Source: CAYUNE01 sp964446115 (lineage in GTDB: Bacteria > Desulfobacterota > Desulfobulbia > Desulfobulbales > Desulfobulbaceae). Taken from it: DNA of 41,668 nucleotides. The notes under the pieces were generated by a model. That model saw only the letters and a list, made by a program, of their open reading frames with translations. It was not told where the DNA came from and did not search any database. Both the position numbers and the translations under genes were made by a program. Position 1 is the stretch's first letter. Each line of letters begins with the position of its first letter. Below are positions 41,563-41,668 of the stretch, piece after piece. The stretch lies in NCBI GenBank assembly GCA_964446115.1, contig CAYUNE010000026.1, positions 1 to 41,668 on the forward strand. Reading direction: 5' to 3'.

Positions 41563-41668
41563 TCATCCGGGCAGTTCCGTTCCCTGGTTCATGATGTCCA
41601 CATATCCGGTATAGCTATAAAGACGGTTGCGCTTACGGGAAGTCAGTTCCCGGACAATGGACAGACGC
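41563..41668 (-). CDS. Fic-family protein, C-terminal fragment at the right edge
   Basis: The last 34 residues of a minus-strand gene enter from the right edge and end at TGA (41563-41565). They begin RLSIVRELTSRKRNRLYSY and continue with an I-M-N-x-G-T-E-L ending. This resembles the C-terminal helix of long Fic/DOC adenylyltransferase-family proteins (typically ...Y..YLDILNEGTE). The catalytic HxFx(D/E)GNGR motif would lie outside the window, so activity cannot be judged. Confidence 0.6.
   Translation of the reverse strand, partial: RLSIVRELTSRKRNRLYSYTGYVDIMNQGTELPG

Noticed and set aside
41306..41566. Possible 86-residue gene between leuB and the Fic fragment
   Set aside because: It runs through the leuB promoter and start region and has no supporting ribosome-binding site or motif.
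1..41668. CRISPR array, insertion sequence, prophage or rRNA
   Set aside because: No regularly spaced repeat-spacer series, transposase, integrase or phage gene, and no rRNA-like sequence was seen.

Overview
The window is about 41.7 kb of GC-rich bacterial chromosome. The gene set fits a strictly anaerobic, Gram-negative Desulfobacterota (deltaproteobacterial) lineage, plausibly Desulfobulbales. The supporting genes are a four-subunit 2-oxoacid:ferredoxin oxidoreductase (korDABC), a stand-alone nickel CO dehydrogenase with a CooA-type regulator, TAXI-TRAP transporters, SulP and MOT1-type oxyanion transporters, Kdo-type lipopolysaccharide genes and many multi-domain histidine kinases. The taxonomic placement is inferred from gene content; no rRNA or tRNA gene was found.

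Layout. The left edge (1-1257, minus) is an accessory module: an AAA/ABC-type ATPase followed by the start of a DUF4276-like protein. Next come a MOT1-type transporter (1472-2668, minus) and a SulP permease (3089-5371, plus) with an unusual insertion carrying a CxxCH motif. The CO unit follows: cooS (5423-7300, minus) and cooA (7481-8164, minus), with a perfect CooA-type operator in front of cooS. A truncated MltD-like gene (8678-9268) collides with a three-repeat secreted protein (9214-10455). From 18881 down to 10947 a long minus-strand run encodes KdsB, malate dehydrogenase, a very long YvcK/CofD-type protein, a hybrid kinase, a lone receiver and a receiver-PAS-kinase. rsmJ (18935-19762) diverges from kdsB.

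From 26197 down to 19795 (minus) lies korDABC, a YfgM-like TPR protein, panC, panD and a KdnA-like aminotransferase, with a consensus promoter in front of korD. From 31730 down to 26407 (minus) lies a TAXI-TRAP cluster: binding protein, fused permease, UspA, second binding protein, with terminators after both binding proteins. A plus-strand pair (HDOD protein and hybrid kinase, 32043-35127) has a second exact CooA-type motif upstream. The right part holds hisD-rsmG-prs-like-asd (plus), leuB (minus) behind a near-consensus promoter, and the C-terminus of a Fic protein at the edge.

How the parts work together. KorDABC, Mdh and CooS all serve ferredoxin-linked central carbon and CO metabolism. 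PanC/PanD supply pantothenate for CoA, the cofactor of Kor. KdsB and the KdnA-like enzyme suggest 8-amino-Kdo in the lipopolysaccharide core. A dispersed intergenic repeat family recurs at about eight places, including inside the kor operon and at the end of the SulP gene.
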